NCBI RefSeq assembly: GCF_013186535.1
Contig: NZ_JABMCZ010000001.1
Span: 1,922,001 to 1,986,000, forward strand
Origin: Nocardia terpenica
Lineage (GTDB): Bacteria > Actinomycetota > Actinomycetes > Mycobacteriales > Mycobacteriaceae
Reading direction: 5' to 3'
DNA: 64,000 nt
Position numbers and translations under genes: made by a program. The notes under the pieces are model-generated. The model was not told the DNA's origin. It did no database searches and worked only from the letters and a program-made list of their open reading frames with translations. This document shows positions 29,147 through 37,075 of this stretch, piece after piece; within the stretch, counting starts at the first letter, position 1; each line of letters begins with the position of its first letter.

Positions 29147-31891
29147 GTGAACCCAGCCACCACCGAACCGCGTCAGAGCAGTGCGCCCGCAGCGACCTCG
29201 GGTACCGTCGGCGACCGGCCCACCCTGTTGCTGATGGACGGGCACTCCCTGGCCTACCGCGCGTTCTACGCGCTGCCCGCGGAGAACTTCAAGACCGTCA
29301 CCGGGCAGACCACCAACGCGGTATACGGGTTCACCGCGATGCTGATCAACCTGCTGCGCGACGAGAAGCCCACGCACGTGGCCGCGGCCTTCGACGTCAG
29401 CCGCAAGACCTTCCGCACCGAGGCGTATCCGGAGTACAAGGCCAACCGCGCCACCACCCCGGACGACTTCCGCGGCCAGGTCGAGATCACCCAGGAGGTG
29501 CTGGGCGCGCTCGGCATCCCGGTCATGGCCATCGAGGGCTACGAGGCCGACGACATCATCGCCACGCTCGCGACCCAGGCCGTGCCCCAGGGCTTCCGGG
29601 TGCTGATCGTCACCGGCGACCGGGACTCGCTGCAACTGGTCAACGACGACGTGACGGTGCTGTACCCGAAGAAGGGCGTCTCCGAGCTCACCCGGTTCAC
29701 CCCCGCGGCGGTGCAGGAGAAGTACGGCCTCACCCCCGCCCAGTACCCGGACTTCGCGGCCCTGCGCGGCGACCCGAGCGACAATCTGCCCGGCATCCCC
29801 GGCGTCGGCGAGAAGACCGCCGCCAAATGGGTGCGCGAATACGGCGACCTGGCCACCCTCGTCGACCGGGTCGACCAGGTGAAGGGCAAGGTCGGAGACG
29901 CGTTGCGCGCCAACCTGTCCGGCGTGGTGCTCAATCGCCAGCTCACCGACCTGGTCCGCGACGTGCCGCTGCCCTACACGCCCGACCAGCTGGCCCAGCA
30001 GTCGTGGGACCGCGACAAGATCCACCGCCTGTTCGACGACCTGGAATTCCGGGTCCTGCGCGACCGCCTGTTCGAGACGCTGGCCCCGCCGGAGCCGGAG
30101 GCCGAGGCCGGTTTCGAGATCAGCGGCGGCGCGGTCGATCCCGGCGCGGCCGCCGACTGGCTCGCCGAGCACGCGAAAGCGGGCCTGCGCCACGGCGTCT
30201 CGATCGTCGGCACCGGCACCCCGGTGCACGGCGACGTCAAGGCCATCGCGATCGCCGCCGCCGACGGCGAGGGCGGCTACTTCGACGTCGTCGGCCTCAC
30301 CCCCGAGGACGAGAAGGCCCTGGGCGGCTGGCTCGCCGACCCGGCCACGCCGAAGGCGGTGCACGAGGCCAAGGCCGCCCGGCACGCGCTGCGCGCCCGC
30401 GGCTGGGAGCTGCGCGGCCTCACCAGCGACACCGCGCTCGCCGCCTACCTGGTCCGCCCCGGCCAGCGCACCTTCAACCTCGACGACCTGTCGCTGCGCT
30501 ACCTGTCGCGCGAATTGCGGGTGGAGGCCGCCGAGGACACCCAGCTGTCGCTGCTCGACGCCGAGGACCACGTCGACGCCGAACTGGCCCAGGCCGAGAT
30601 CCTGCGCGCCCGCGCCGTGGCCGACCTGGCCGAGGCGTTCGACGAGGAGCTGCGCGGCATCGAGTCCACCACGCTGCTCACCGACATGGAGCTCCCGCTG
30701 CTGGCCGTGCTGGCCGAGCTCGAGGAGGCCGGTATCGCGGTCGACGTGGCCGAACTCGAGCAGCTACAGTCCGAATTCGCCGACCGGGTCACCGCCGCCG
30801 CCAACGCCGCCTACGAGGTCATCGGCAAGCAGATCAACCTCGGCTCGCCCAAGCAGCTGCAGGTGGTGCTGTTCGACGAGCTCGACATGCCGAAGACCAA
30901 GCGCACCAAGACCGGCTACACCACCGACGCCGACGCGCTCGAGTCGCTGTTCGAGAAGACCCAGCACCCGTTCCTGGAACATCTTCTCGCGCACCGGGAT
31001 GCGACCCGGCTCAAGGTCACCGTGGACGGCCTGCTGAAGGCGGTGGCCGACGACGGCCGCATCCACACCACCTTCAACCAGACCATCGCCGCCACCGGCC
31101 GGTTGTCGTCCACCGAGCCGAACCTGCAGAACATCCCGATCCGCACCGACATGGGCCGCCGCATTCGCGACACCTTCGTCGTCGGCCCCGGTTTCGAGTC
31201 GCTGATGACCGCCGACTACAGCCAGATCGAGATGCGCATCATGGCCCACCTGTCCAAGGACGCGGGCCTGATCGAGGCGTTCAACTCCGGCGAGGACCTG
31301 CACAGCTTCGTGGCGTCCAAGGCGTTCGACATCCCGATCGCCCAGGTCACCCCCGAAATGCGCCGCCGCATCAAGGCCATGTCCTACGGCCTGGCCTACG
31401 GGCTGTCCGCCTACGGCCTGTCCCAGCAGCTGAAGATCAGCGCCGAGGAGGCGAAAGCCCAGATGGAGGTGTACTTCTCGCGATTCGGCGCCATCCGCGA
31501 CTACCTGAACGAGGCGGTCGTGCAGGCCCGCAAGGTCGGCTACACCGAGACCCTGTTCGGCCGCCGCCGCTACCTGCCCGACCTGGACTCCAGCAACCGC
31601 CAGCGCCGCGAGGCCGCCGAGCGCATGGCGCTCAACGCCCCCATCCAGGGCACGGCCGCCGACATCATCAAGGTCGCGATGATCAACGTGCAGCGCGCCG
31701 TGCACGAGTCCGGCCTGAAATCCCGCATGCTGCTGCAGATTCACGACGAACTCGTCTTCGAGGTCGTCCCCGGCGAGCGCGAGCCGCTGGAAGCCCTTGC
31801 CCGCGAGCACATGTCGAAGGCCATCGACCTGTCGGTCCCGCTCGAGGTCTCCGTCGGCGTCGGCCGCAGCTGGGACGCGGCTGCCCACTGA
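29147..31891 (+). CDS. polA: DNA polymerase I
   Basis: A 914-aa polymerase for Okazaki-fragment maturation and repair synthesis. The N-terminal 5'-nuclease domain (about 25-320) has LLMDGHSLAYRAFYAL, GYEADDIIATLA, TGDRDSLQLV and GVGEKTAA. The central exonuclease-like domain lacks the DxE metal motif, so proofreading is probably absent, as in mycobacterial PolA. The polymerase domain has motif A DYSQIEMRIMAHLS, motif B RRRIKAMSYGLAYG and motif C QIHDELVFE. I used GTG 29147, placed 7 nt after the -10 of a PafBC-type promoter; the longer frame from 29117 would begin inside the promoter. Confidence 0.95.
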   Translation: MNPATTEPRQSSAPAATSGTVGDRPTLLLMDGHSLAYRAFYALPAENFKTVTGQTTNAVYGFTAMLINLLRDEKPTHVAAAFDVSRKTFRTEAYPEYKANRATTPDDFRGQVEITQEVLGALGIPVMAIEGYEADDIIATLATQAVPQGFRVLIVTGDRDSLQLVNDDVTVLYPKKGVSELTRFTPAAVQEKYGLTPAQYPDFAALRGDPSDNLPGIPGVGEKTAAKWVREYGDLATLVDRVDQVKGKVGDALRANLSGVVLNRQLTDLVRDVPLPYTPDQLAQQSWDRDKIHRLFDDLEFRVLRDRLFETLAPPEPEAEAGFEISGGAVDPGAAADWLAEHAKAGLRHGVSIVGTGTPVHGDVKAIAIAAADGEGGYFDVVGLTPEDEKALGGWLADPATPKAVHEAKAARHALRARGWELRGLTSDTALAAYLVRPGQRTFNLDDLSLRYLSRELRVEAAEDTQLSLLDAEDHVDAELAQAEILRARAVADLAEAFDEELRGIESTTLLTDMELPLLAVLAELEEAGIAVDVAELEQLQSEFADRVTAAANAAYEVIGKQINLGSPKQLQVVLFDELDMPKTKRTKTGYTTDADALESLFEKTQHPFLEHLLAHRDATRLKVTVDGLLKAVADDGRIHTTFNQTIAATGRLSSTEPNLQNIPIRTDMGRRIRDTFVVGPGFESLMTADYSQIEMRIMAHLSKDAGLIEAFNSGEDLHSFVASKAFDIPIAQVTPEMRRRIKAMSYGLAYGLSAYGLSQQLKISAEEAKAQMEVYFSRFGAIRDYLNEAVVQARKVGYTETLFGRRRYLPDLDSSNRQRREAAERMALNAPIQGTAADIIKVAMINVQRAVHESGLKSRMLLQIHDELVFEVVPGEREPLEALAREHMSKAIDLSVPLEVSVGVGRSWDAAAH

Positions 31892-31937
31892 ACCGGGTGC
31901 TTTACGGCCGAGCGGAGCAGGTGAGAGCATTCCGGCG

Positions 31938-32570
31938 ATGAGCGCGCTGGATTGGGATCACAACGCCTTCTACCATGGGGCACTGCTGCGCAGGCTGCCC
32001 CCGCACTGTCGGAAGGTCGCCGATATCGGCTGCGGCGCGGGCACATTGGCCGCCAAGCTGGCCGAGCGGGCCGATCGCGTCGATGCGATCGACCGCTCGC
32101 CGGAAATCCTCGAGGTGGCTCGGACCGTGGTGCCCGCCAACGTGTCCTGTGTGCTGTCGGATGTCCTGGAACAGCCGCTGCCCGAGAACGAATACGACGC
32201 CATCGTCTCGATGACCACGCTGCATCATCTGCCGCTCGACCGCGCGTTGCCGATGCTGGCCGCCGCCCTACGGCCGGGTGGCGTGCTCGTCGCGGCGGCC
32301 CTGCCGCGCACCGAGCTGCCGCGCGAGCTTTCCGTCGAACTGCTCGCCGCGCTCGGCCACCGCGCATTCGGCCTGGCCTTCGCCCTGCGTCGCGCCCTGG
32401 GCCGCAACGGTTTCGGTTACGAACCCACACACGGCGTCATGCCGAAATTCATGGACCCCGCCGACACCACCCGTGCGGTGCGCCGCCGGGCGGCCGCCCT
32501 GCTGCCCGGCGCGCAGGTGCGCCGCCTGGTGTTCTGGCGCTACCTGCTGGTGTGGCGCAAACCGGCCTAG
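31938..32570 (+). CDS. SAM-dependent methyltransferase
   Basis: A 210-aa class I methyltransferase. Motif I VADIGCGAGTLAAKL is at about 31-45, the acidic residue of motif II in VDAIDRSPE, and motif IV-like IVSMTTLHHLP. Substrate unknown. The ATG at 31938 lies 46 bp after polA and is downstream on the same strand. Its stop overlaps the stop of the reverse-strand ctaA on the palindrome CTAG, so the two genes are tail to tail. Confidence 0.85.
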   Translation: MSALDWDHNAFYHGALLRRLPPHCRKVADIGCGAGTLAAKLAERADRVDAIDRSPEILEVARTVVPANVSCVLSDVLEQPLPENEYDAIVSMTTLHHLPLDRALPMLAAALRPGGVLVAAALPRTELPRELSVELLAALGHRAFGLAFALRRALGRNGFGYEPTHGVMPKFMDPADTTRAVRRRAAALLPGAQVRRLVFWRYLLVWRKPA

Positions 32571-33514
32571 CCCGCGGAAACCGCTGCCGCCCGGCCCGTT
32601 TCCAGCGCCACCCGGACCGCCCCGATCCACACCAGCGCCGCCCCGCACATGTGCGCCACCACCACGGCCGCAGGTAATCCGATGACCGCCTGCACGATTC
32701 CGATCACGCCCTGGGCGGCCAGCGCGACCAACAGCCACGCGCTGCGCGTCCGCAACCCGCCGCCGGGCCGGGCGGACCGCCACAGCATCGCGGTCACACC
32801 CACCACCGCGACGGCGACCAGCGAATGCACCCAGGTCACCGCCAGCCAGTCGAACGGCATGCGCCGCACCCCCGAGGAATCACCGGCGTGCGGACCCGTC
32901 CCGGTGACGGCCGTGCCCACGATCAGCAACACGGCGGACCCGGCGAGCAGCACCCTGCCGGAGAACGAGATCCGGCCCATCGCGGGCTCCGGGGCCGTGC
33001 CGTCCAGCCGCGACACCAGATCCCACGCGACGGTCGCCGCGGTGAGCAACAGCATGGCCGCGAGGAAGTGCGCCGCAACGACATACGGGCTCAACCGCGC
33101 CAGCACCGTCAGCCCGCCCACCACGGCATTGAGCACCACCACCCAGAACTGCGCCCACGCCCACCGCGTGATCCGCGGCCGCGGCACCCGCTGCAGCCGC
33201 GCCACGATGATCAGCGCCCCGACCACCACGCACAGCACATCGGTCAGCATCCGATTGGTGAACTCGATGACCCCGTGCACCCCCAGCTCCGGCGTGGGCG
33301 CCAGCGACCCCGCCTCACACGTCGGCCAGTCCGGGCAGCCCAGCCCCGACCCGGTCACCCGGACCACCCCGCCCCCGACGACGATCAGCACGCTCGTCAC
33401 CAGCACCGCCCCCGCGGCCCACCGCAGCCACCGCTGCCCGAACCCGATCCGCCCCTCCAGCATCGTGAACGGGGTCCGTATCCCGCGCCGCCCCACCGAC
33501 ATTCCTACAGCCAC
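32567..33514 (-). CDS. ctaA: Heme A synthase, CtaA/COX15 family
   Basis: A 315-aa membrane protein with eight hydrophobic segments in two related halves; it oxidises heme O to heme A for cytochrome aa3 oxidase. The first loop has the redox Cys pair in GLGCPDWPTCEAG, followed by the conserved HGVIEFTNRML. Histidine heme ligands are in AAHFLAAM, WVHSLVAV and VAHMCGAAL. The GTG at 33514 is used because TAGGTT lies 6 nt upstream on the reverse strand (leaderless); ATG 33502 is an alternative. The neighbouring Cys-rich protein may also serve copper or oxidase biology. Confidence 0.92.
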   Translation of the reverse strand: MAVGMSVGRRGIRTPFTMLEGRIGFGQRWLRWAAGAVLVTSVLIVVGGGVVRVTGSGLGCPDWPTCEAGSLAPTPELGVHGVIEFTNRMLTDVLCVVVGALIIVARLQRVPRPRITRWAWAQFWVVVLNAVVGGLTVLARLSPYVVAAHFLAAMLLLTAATVAWDLVSRLDGTAPEPAMGRISFSGRVLLAGSAVLLIVGTAVTGTGPHAGDSSGVRRMPFDWLAVTWVHSLVAVAVVGVTAMLWRSARPGGGLRTRSAWLLVALAAQGVIGIVQAVIGLPAAVVVAHMCGAALVWIGAVRVALETGRAAAVSAG

Positions 33515-33570
33515 ACCCCGAACCTAAACCCCCGCACCGCAACTCGAGCACCGGGGACCGACTCGGCGGG

Positions 33571-33903
33571 CTACTCCGCCTGCAGCGCCAGATACAGCTC
33601 GCACGCCTCGGCGGCGGCGCGGCAGACGGTGGCGCACGCGGTCTCGCCCAGGCGGTCGCAGCGCTCGGCGGTGTCGACGCAGGCGCGGGCGGTCAGCCCG
33701 GACAGGTGCACGGCCCATTCGGAGTGCCGGTCGAGCAGGTCGCCGGTGAGGCGGCACAGGGCGGCGCAGTCGGTGAGGGTCGCGATGTGGTGGGCGGTGG
33801 CGTGCTCGCCCCCGCGGTCGAGGGATTCCTGGATCTGATGCTCGCACCGGCGATAGCAGCCGAGCATGTGATTGATAGCGCTCTGCACGATCGGGTCGGT
33901 CAT
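33571..33903 (-). CDS. Cys-rich four-helix-bundle protein (DUF326/copper-storage type)
   Basis: A 110-aa helical protein with nine cysteines at 16, 20, 46, 50, 75, 82, 90, 94 and 101, several in C-x3-C spacing facing one side of helices, plus histidines near 34-39. This matches the four-helix-bundle copper-binding family (DUF326, related to Csp). It probably binds Cu(I) in the cytoplasm, as no signal peptide is visible. GAGGAG lies 7 nt before the ATG. An AT-rich promoter with the palindrome ATGTT-ATG-AACAT lies upstream. Adjacent to ctaA on the same strand. Confidence 0.8.
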   Translation of the reverse strand: MTDPIVQSAINHMLGCYRRCEHQIQESLDRGGEHATAHHIATLTDCAALCRLTGDLLDRHSEWAVHLSGLTARACVDTAERCDRLGETACATVCRAAAEACELYLALQAE

Positions 33904-33965
33904 CCGGGCCTCCTCGGCGAGCTCGTCCAGGGCCTCAAATGGTGTTTTCTGAGAGTTTGCCCATT

Positions 33966-33978
33966 ATGTTATGAACAT
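33966..33978. promoter_or_regulatory. Palindrome in the promoter of the Cys-rich protein gene
   Basis: Perfect ATGTT-ATG-AACAT, 63-75 bp upstream of the start at 33903, within the most AT-rich stretch of this region. It lies inside a larger imperfect inverted repeat: GTGTTTT at about 33942 and TTTGCC at about 33955 can both pair with GGCAAAACAC at about 33988. Candidate operator; it does not look like a CsoR site. Confidence 0.4.
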
Positions 33979-34351
33979 TTTTCATCAGGCAAAACACTTC
34001 TTTCCAGCGAGTTGCTACAGCTGTTATCGCTCGTTGGTTCGCCGTTCACGAATCATTGTGACGAAGTTACTCGTCGGTTCCGGCCAAATATGGTTGCCAT
34101 CGCCTCGGTGAGTCCATATCCTCGATCCCGTGCCGAACCCCGCCGCCAGCCGCAGCGCCGCGCCGAACGTCGCCGACCGCGACCGCGCAGCGCTACTTCC
34201 GCACACCGCGATGGTGGCTGCCGGGCGAATTCTCGTAGTTCTCCGCCGTAGCGGGGTCTGATTCGGACCGGCCCCTCGCTGCGGCCGTACAAGATTTTCG
34301 CTGGTCCCCTCTGTCACCAGATTCGACACGAAGTCGGGAAGACCCAGGCCA
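33979..34351. other. Intergenic region without a supportable gene
   Basis: About 370 bp before the gene at 34352, AT-rich at first and then of ordinary composition. The open frames on either strand have no ribosome site, no recognisable protein and poor codon pattern. I see no RNA gene in it. Confidence 0.5.
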
Positions 34352-34786
34352 ATGACTCTCACCATCGACACACATGCCTTCATCGCCGCGGCGCCCAAGG
34401 GCCTGCGCACCGAGTGCGGGGAGCTGACCCCCGCCGAGTTCTTCGACCGCTACTGCGACGTCACCGGTTCGGTCACGCTCAGCGACTGGGCGTGCGCGGG
34501 CCGCGCTCCGAACGCCGTGTTCACCGCGACGCTGGAGTTCGGCGACCGGCCGCGCACCGTGGTGGCGGCCGGCAGCCCGGTGGCCGCGCTCACCTCGGCC
34601 CTCTACGAGGAGGGCTACCCGGTCGAGATTCTGCAATTCCACCAGCGCCGCACCGAGGCGGGCACCGCCACCTTCGTGCAGTGCGAGTCGCACGGGCGGC
34701 GGGGCTGGGGCGCCGCCGTGGCCGACGACAGCGCGGAATCGAGCGTGCGCGCCATGATCGCCGGTATCAACCAGCTCGACCGCTAG
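34352..34786 (+). CDS. Stand-alone LeuA-type regulatory (allosteric) domain protein
   Basis: A 144-aa protein without a catalytic domain. Residues 50-140 resemble the C-terminal leucine-binding/dimerisation domain of 2-isopropylmalate synthase: a strand with VFTATLEFGDRP, the turn AAGSPVAALTSALYEEGYPVEIL, FVQCES and the ending WGAAVADDSAESSVRAMIAGINQL. In full LeuA this domain binds leucine. Alone it could sense a branched-chain amino acid or regulate LeuA; this is inference. The ATG follows a GGGAAG stretch. A strong hairpin at 34800 ends the transcript. An isopropylmalate-dehydrogenase-like gene lies 1 kb downstream. Confidence 0.72.
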   Translation: MTLTIDTHAFIAAAPKGLRTECGELTPAEFFDRYCDVTGSVTLSDWACAGRAPNAVFTATLEFGDRPRTVVAAGSPVAALTSALYEEGYPVEILQFHQRRTEAGTATFVQCESHGRRGWGAAVADDSAESSVRAMIAGINQLDR

Positions 34787-34799
34787 CCGCGGACACAAC

Positions 34800-34830
34800 G
34801 GCGCCGCACCGGGAAAACCGGTGCGGCGCC
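34800..34830. terminator. Hairpin between convergent genes
   Basis: Perfect 13-bp stem GGCGCCGCACCGG with CCGGTGCGGCGCC and loop GAAAA. It lies between the plus-strand gene ending at 34786 and trxA ending at 34842 on the minus strand. It has no T-run, but its position fits a two-way terminator. Confidence 0.75.
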
Positions 34831-34841
34831 GGGTATTTCGC

Positions 34842-35207
34842 TTACTCGGCCTGCTGTTCGGCGAGCTGCTTGCGGACCTCGTCCATATCGAGGGCCTTCA
34901 CCTGGGTGACCAGGTCCTCCAGCGCGGCCGGGGGCAGCGCGCCGGGCTGCGCGAACACCAGCACGCCCTCGCGGAAAGCCATGATGGTCGGGATGGACCG
35001 GATATTGGCGGCGGACGCCAGGCCCTGCTGGGCCTCGGTGTCGACCTTTCCGTGGACGACGTCGGGATGCTTCTCCGAGGAGGCTTCGTAGGTCGGAGCG
35101 AAGGACCGGCACGGGCCGCACCACTCCGCCCAGAAGTCGACCAGCACCACATCGTTGCCGGTGACTACCTCGTCGAAGTTCGTTTCGGTCAAGGTCTGGG
35201 TGGACAT
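34842..35207 (-). CDS. trxA: Thioredoxin
   Basis: A 121-aa cytosolic thioredoxin with active site WCGPC at 29-33, DFWAEWC and the cis-Pro segment SIPTIMAF at 71-78. The C-terminal 20 residues form an extra charged helix (DMDEVRKQLAEQQAE) beyond the usual 105-110 aa. GAGAGG lies 5 nt before the ATG. It is followed upstream on the same strand by the 2H phosphoesterase gene with a 47-bp gap. Confidence 0.93.
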   Translation of the reverse strand: MSTQTLTETNFDEVVTGNDVVLVDFWAEWCGPCRSFAPTYEASSEKHPDVVHGKVDTEAQQGLASAANIRSIPTIMAFREGVLVFAQPGALPPAALEDLVTQVKALDMDEVRKQLAEQQAE

Positions 35208-35254
35208 GGGATCCTCTCGTCTGGGTACGCCCGGTGCAACGCCGGGCGGTTCGG

Positions 35255-35776
35255 TTATCTTCCGCTCCCGCGAGCGACCGGCCATTCGCGGTGCTGGTCG
35301 CCATCCCAACGGCGAATACCCACAACCGTAGCGGGGAAATCGTGATCGTTCGCGACCGCGTGCACCGCCTCCCCGATCTGCTGCGGCTTCACTCGGCGCG
35401 CCAGGGTGATGTGCGGAGTCCAGGCGTCGGGCCGCACATTCGCCGGGATGCCGGGGCACTGCGCGATCACGCCGAAGACCCGGTGCTGCAACTCCAGCAG
35501 CTGTTCGGTCGGCACCACCAGCCGGACCAGGATCGGGCTGCGCGCGCCGAACACCACCAGCCCGCCCAGCCGCACCGGCAGCGGCCGGAAGTCCAAGCGC
35601 GCCAGCGCATCCTCGAGCCGCGGCCAGATCTGGCGGGCCACCGCCAGCGTGATGTGCGGGCGATGCCCGGCGGCGGGGCTGTGCACGCCCGCGCTCGCCA
35701 GCAGCCGCCACTGGCGGCGAATCTCCGCATCGGCCGCGTCGTCCAACAGCAATTCGACCGACTGCACCATGATCAT
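35255..35776 (-). CDS. 2'-5' RNA ligase / 2H phosphoesterase family protein
   Basis: A 173-aa protein with the two HxTx catalytic motifs HITLAV (about 42-47) and HITLAR (about 130-135), separated by the usual distance. Members hydrolyse or ligate 2',5'-type RNA ends or cyclic nucleotides; the physiological substrate is unknown. The start is ATG 35776 or 35770. There is no clear ribosome site; TATGTT lies close upstream. It is divergent from the dehydrogenase gene at 35829. Confidence 0.82.
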   Translation of the reverse strand: MIMVQSVELLLDDAADAEIRRQWRLLASAGVHSPAAGHRPHITLAVARQIWPRLEDALARLDFRPLPVRLGGLVVFGARSPILVRLVVPTEQLLELQHRVFGVIAQCPGIPANVRPDAWTPHITLARRVKPQQIGEAVHAVANDHDFPATVVGIRRWDGDQHREWPVARGSGR

Positions 35777-35828
35777 GGGAACATACGCCGTCGACTCCGG
35801 AGACAGGGGCGATTGAGAGGATGGTCGG

Positions 35829-36926
35829 GTGAGCGCGGCGAACGACGGTGAGCGAGCGGCGATGCGGCTGGGCCTGATCGAGGGCGACGGCATCGGGCCG
35901 GAGGTGGTGCGCGCGACCCGCGCGGTCGTGGACGAGGCCGTGGCGGCGGCGGGCCTGACCGCCGTCGACTGGGTGCCGCTGCCGATCGGGCACGCGGCGA
36001 TCGCCGAATTCGGTGTGCCACTGCCGGATTCCACGCTGGACGCGCTGGCGGGGCTGGACGGCTGGATCCTCGGCCCGCACGACAACGCCTCCTACGCCCC
36101 CGAACACCGCGTCGGCGCCCCGCCCGGCGGCGCCATCCGCAAGCGGTTCGACCTGTACGCCAACATCCGTCCGGCGCGGGCGTTTCCCGGCGTGCGCGCC
36201 ACCACCCCGGGGACGGATCTGGTGATCGTGCGGGAGAACAGCGAGGGCTTCTACGCCGACCGCAATATGGCCGCGGGCTCGGGCGAGTTCCGGCCCACCC
36301 CGGACCTGGCGCTGTCGGTCGGCGTGGTCAGCCGCGCCGCCTGCGAGCGGATCGCGCATCAGGCGTGCCGGCTCGCCGCGACCCGGGGCAAGCGGGTCAC
36401 CATCGTGCACAAGGCGAACGTGCTCCCGCTGACCATGGGCCTGTTCCGTGACGTGTGTTACGAAGTGGCCCGGCGGTATTCGACCGTGACCGTCGACGAC
36501 GAGCACGTCGACGCCGCCGCGGCGCACCTGGTGCGCGCCCCCGGCGACTACGACGTGCTGGTCACCGAGAACCTGTTCGGCGACATCCTGTCCGATCTGG
36601 CGGGGGAGCTGAGCGGGTCGCTCGGGCTGGCCGCCTCGCTCAACTGCTCCGATACCCGGGCCATGGCGCAGGCGGTGCACGGCGCGGCCCCGGCGCTGGC
36701 CGGGCGCAACCGCGCCAACCCTGCGGCGCTGCAGCTGTCGGCGGCAATGCTGCTGCGGTGGCTGGGAGCCCGCACGGGGGATTCGGGGCCCGCGCACGCG
36801 GCCGACCGGATCGAGCGGGCGGTCGCGGCCACCCTCGAGGCGGGCGTCGCCACCGCCGATCTGGGCGGACTGGCCTCGACCAGTGAGTTCACCGAACAGG
36901 TGTGCGCCCGGGTGCGACGATGGTGA
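35829..36926 (+). CDS. Isocitrate/isopropylmalate dehydrogenase family protein
   Basis: A 365-aa NAD(P)-dependent beta-decarboxylating dehydrogenase. N-terminal IEGDGIGPEV, substrate loop VRENSEGFYADRN, HKANVLPLT and the metal-site segment ENLFGDILSDLAGE are present. The loop resembles tartrate/homoisocitrate-type members more than housekeeping LeuB, so the substrate is open. GAGAGG precedes the GTG at 35829. It may have a link to branched-chain metabolism because a LeuA-type regulatory protein lies 1 kb upstream, but they are separated by reverse-strand genes. Confidence 0.85.
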   Translation: MSAANDGERAAMRLGLIEGDGIGPEVVRATRAVVDEAVAAAGLTAVDWVPLPIGHAAIAEFGVPLPDSTLDALAGLDGWILGPHDNASYAPEHRVGAPPGGAIRKRFDLYANIRPARAFPGVRATTPGTDLVIVRENSEGFYADRNMAAGSGEFRPTPDLALSVGVVSRAACERIAHQACRLAATRGKRVTIVHKANVLPLTMGLFRDVCYEVARRYSTVTVDDEHVDAAAAHLVRAPGDYDVLVTENLFGDILSDLAGELSGSLGLAASLNCSDTRAMAQAVHGAAPALAGRNRANPAALQLSAAMLLRWLGARTGDSGPAHAADRIERAVAATLEAGVATADLGGLASTSEFTEQVCARVRRW

Positions 36927-36988
36927 TAGGGTGCCGAACTCGGCGTGTAAGGGCCCCCGTCGTCCCCGGCGCGGACTAACCTTCGGTA

Positions 36989-37007
36989 ACCGACCGGCAC
37001 AGTCGGT
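36989..37007. promoter_or_regulatory. Inverted repeat in the promoter of the amino-acid ABC operon
   Basis: ACCGAC and GTCGGT with a 7-nt spacer. A TAGATT box (37018-37023) follows at a distance that places the repeat over the -35 region. Candidate repressor or activator site for the operon at 37076-39678. Confidence 0.45.
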
Positions 37008-37075
37008 CCGAATCGCCTAGATTTCGAACGGCGGGCGACGCCCGGTTGTCGCTCACCCAAACATGGAGGGCTGCT

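Noticed and set aside
27110..30571. A 1153-codon open frame on the minus strand
   Set aside because: It is antisense to the glycosyltransferase and polA, both clear genes. Long antisense frames are common at this GC content, and its product is low-complexity Arg/Gly/Gln-rich.
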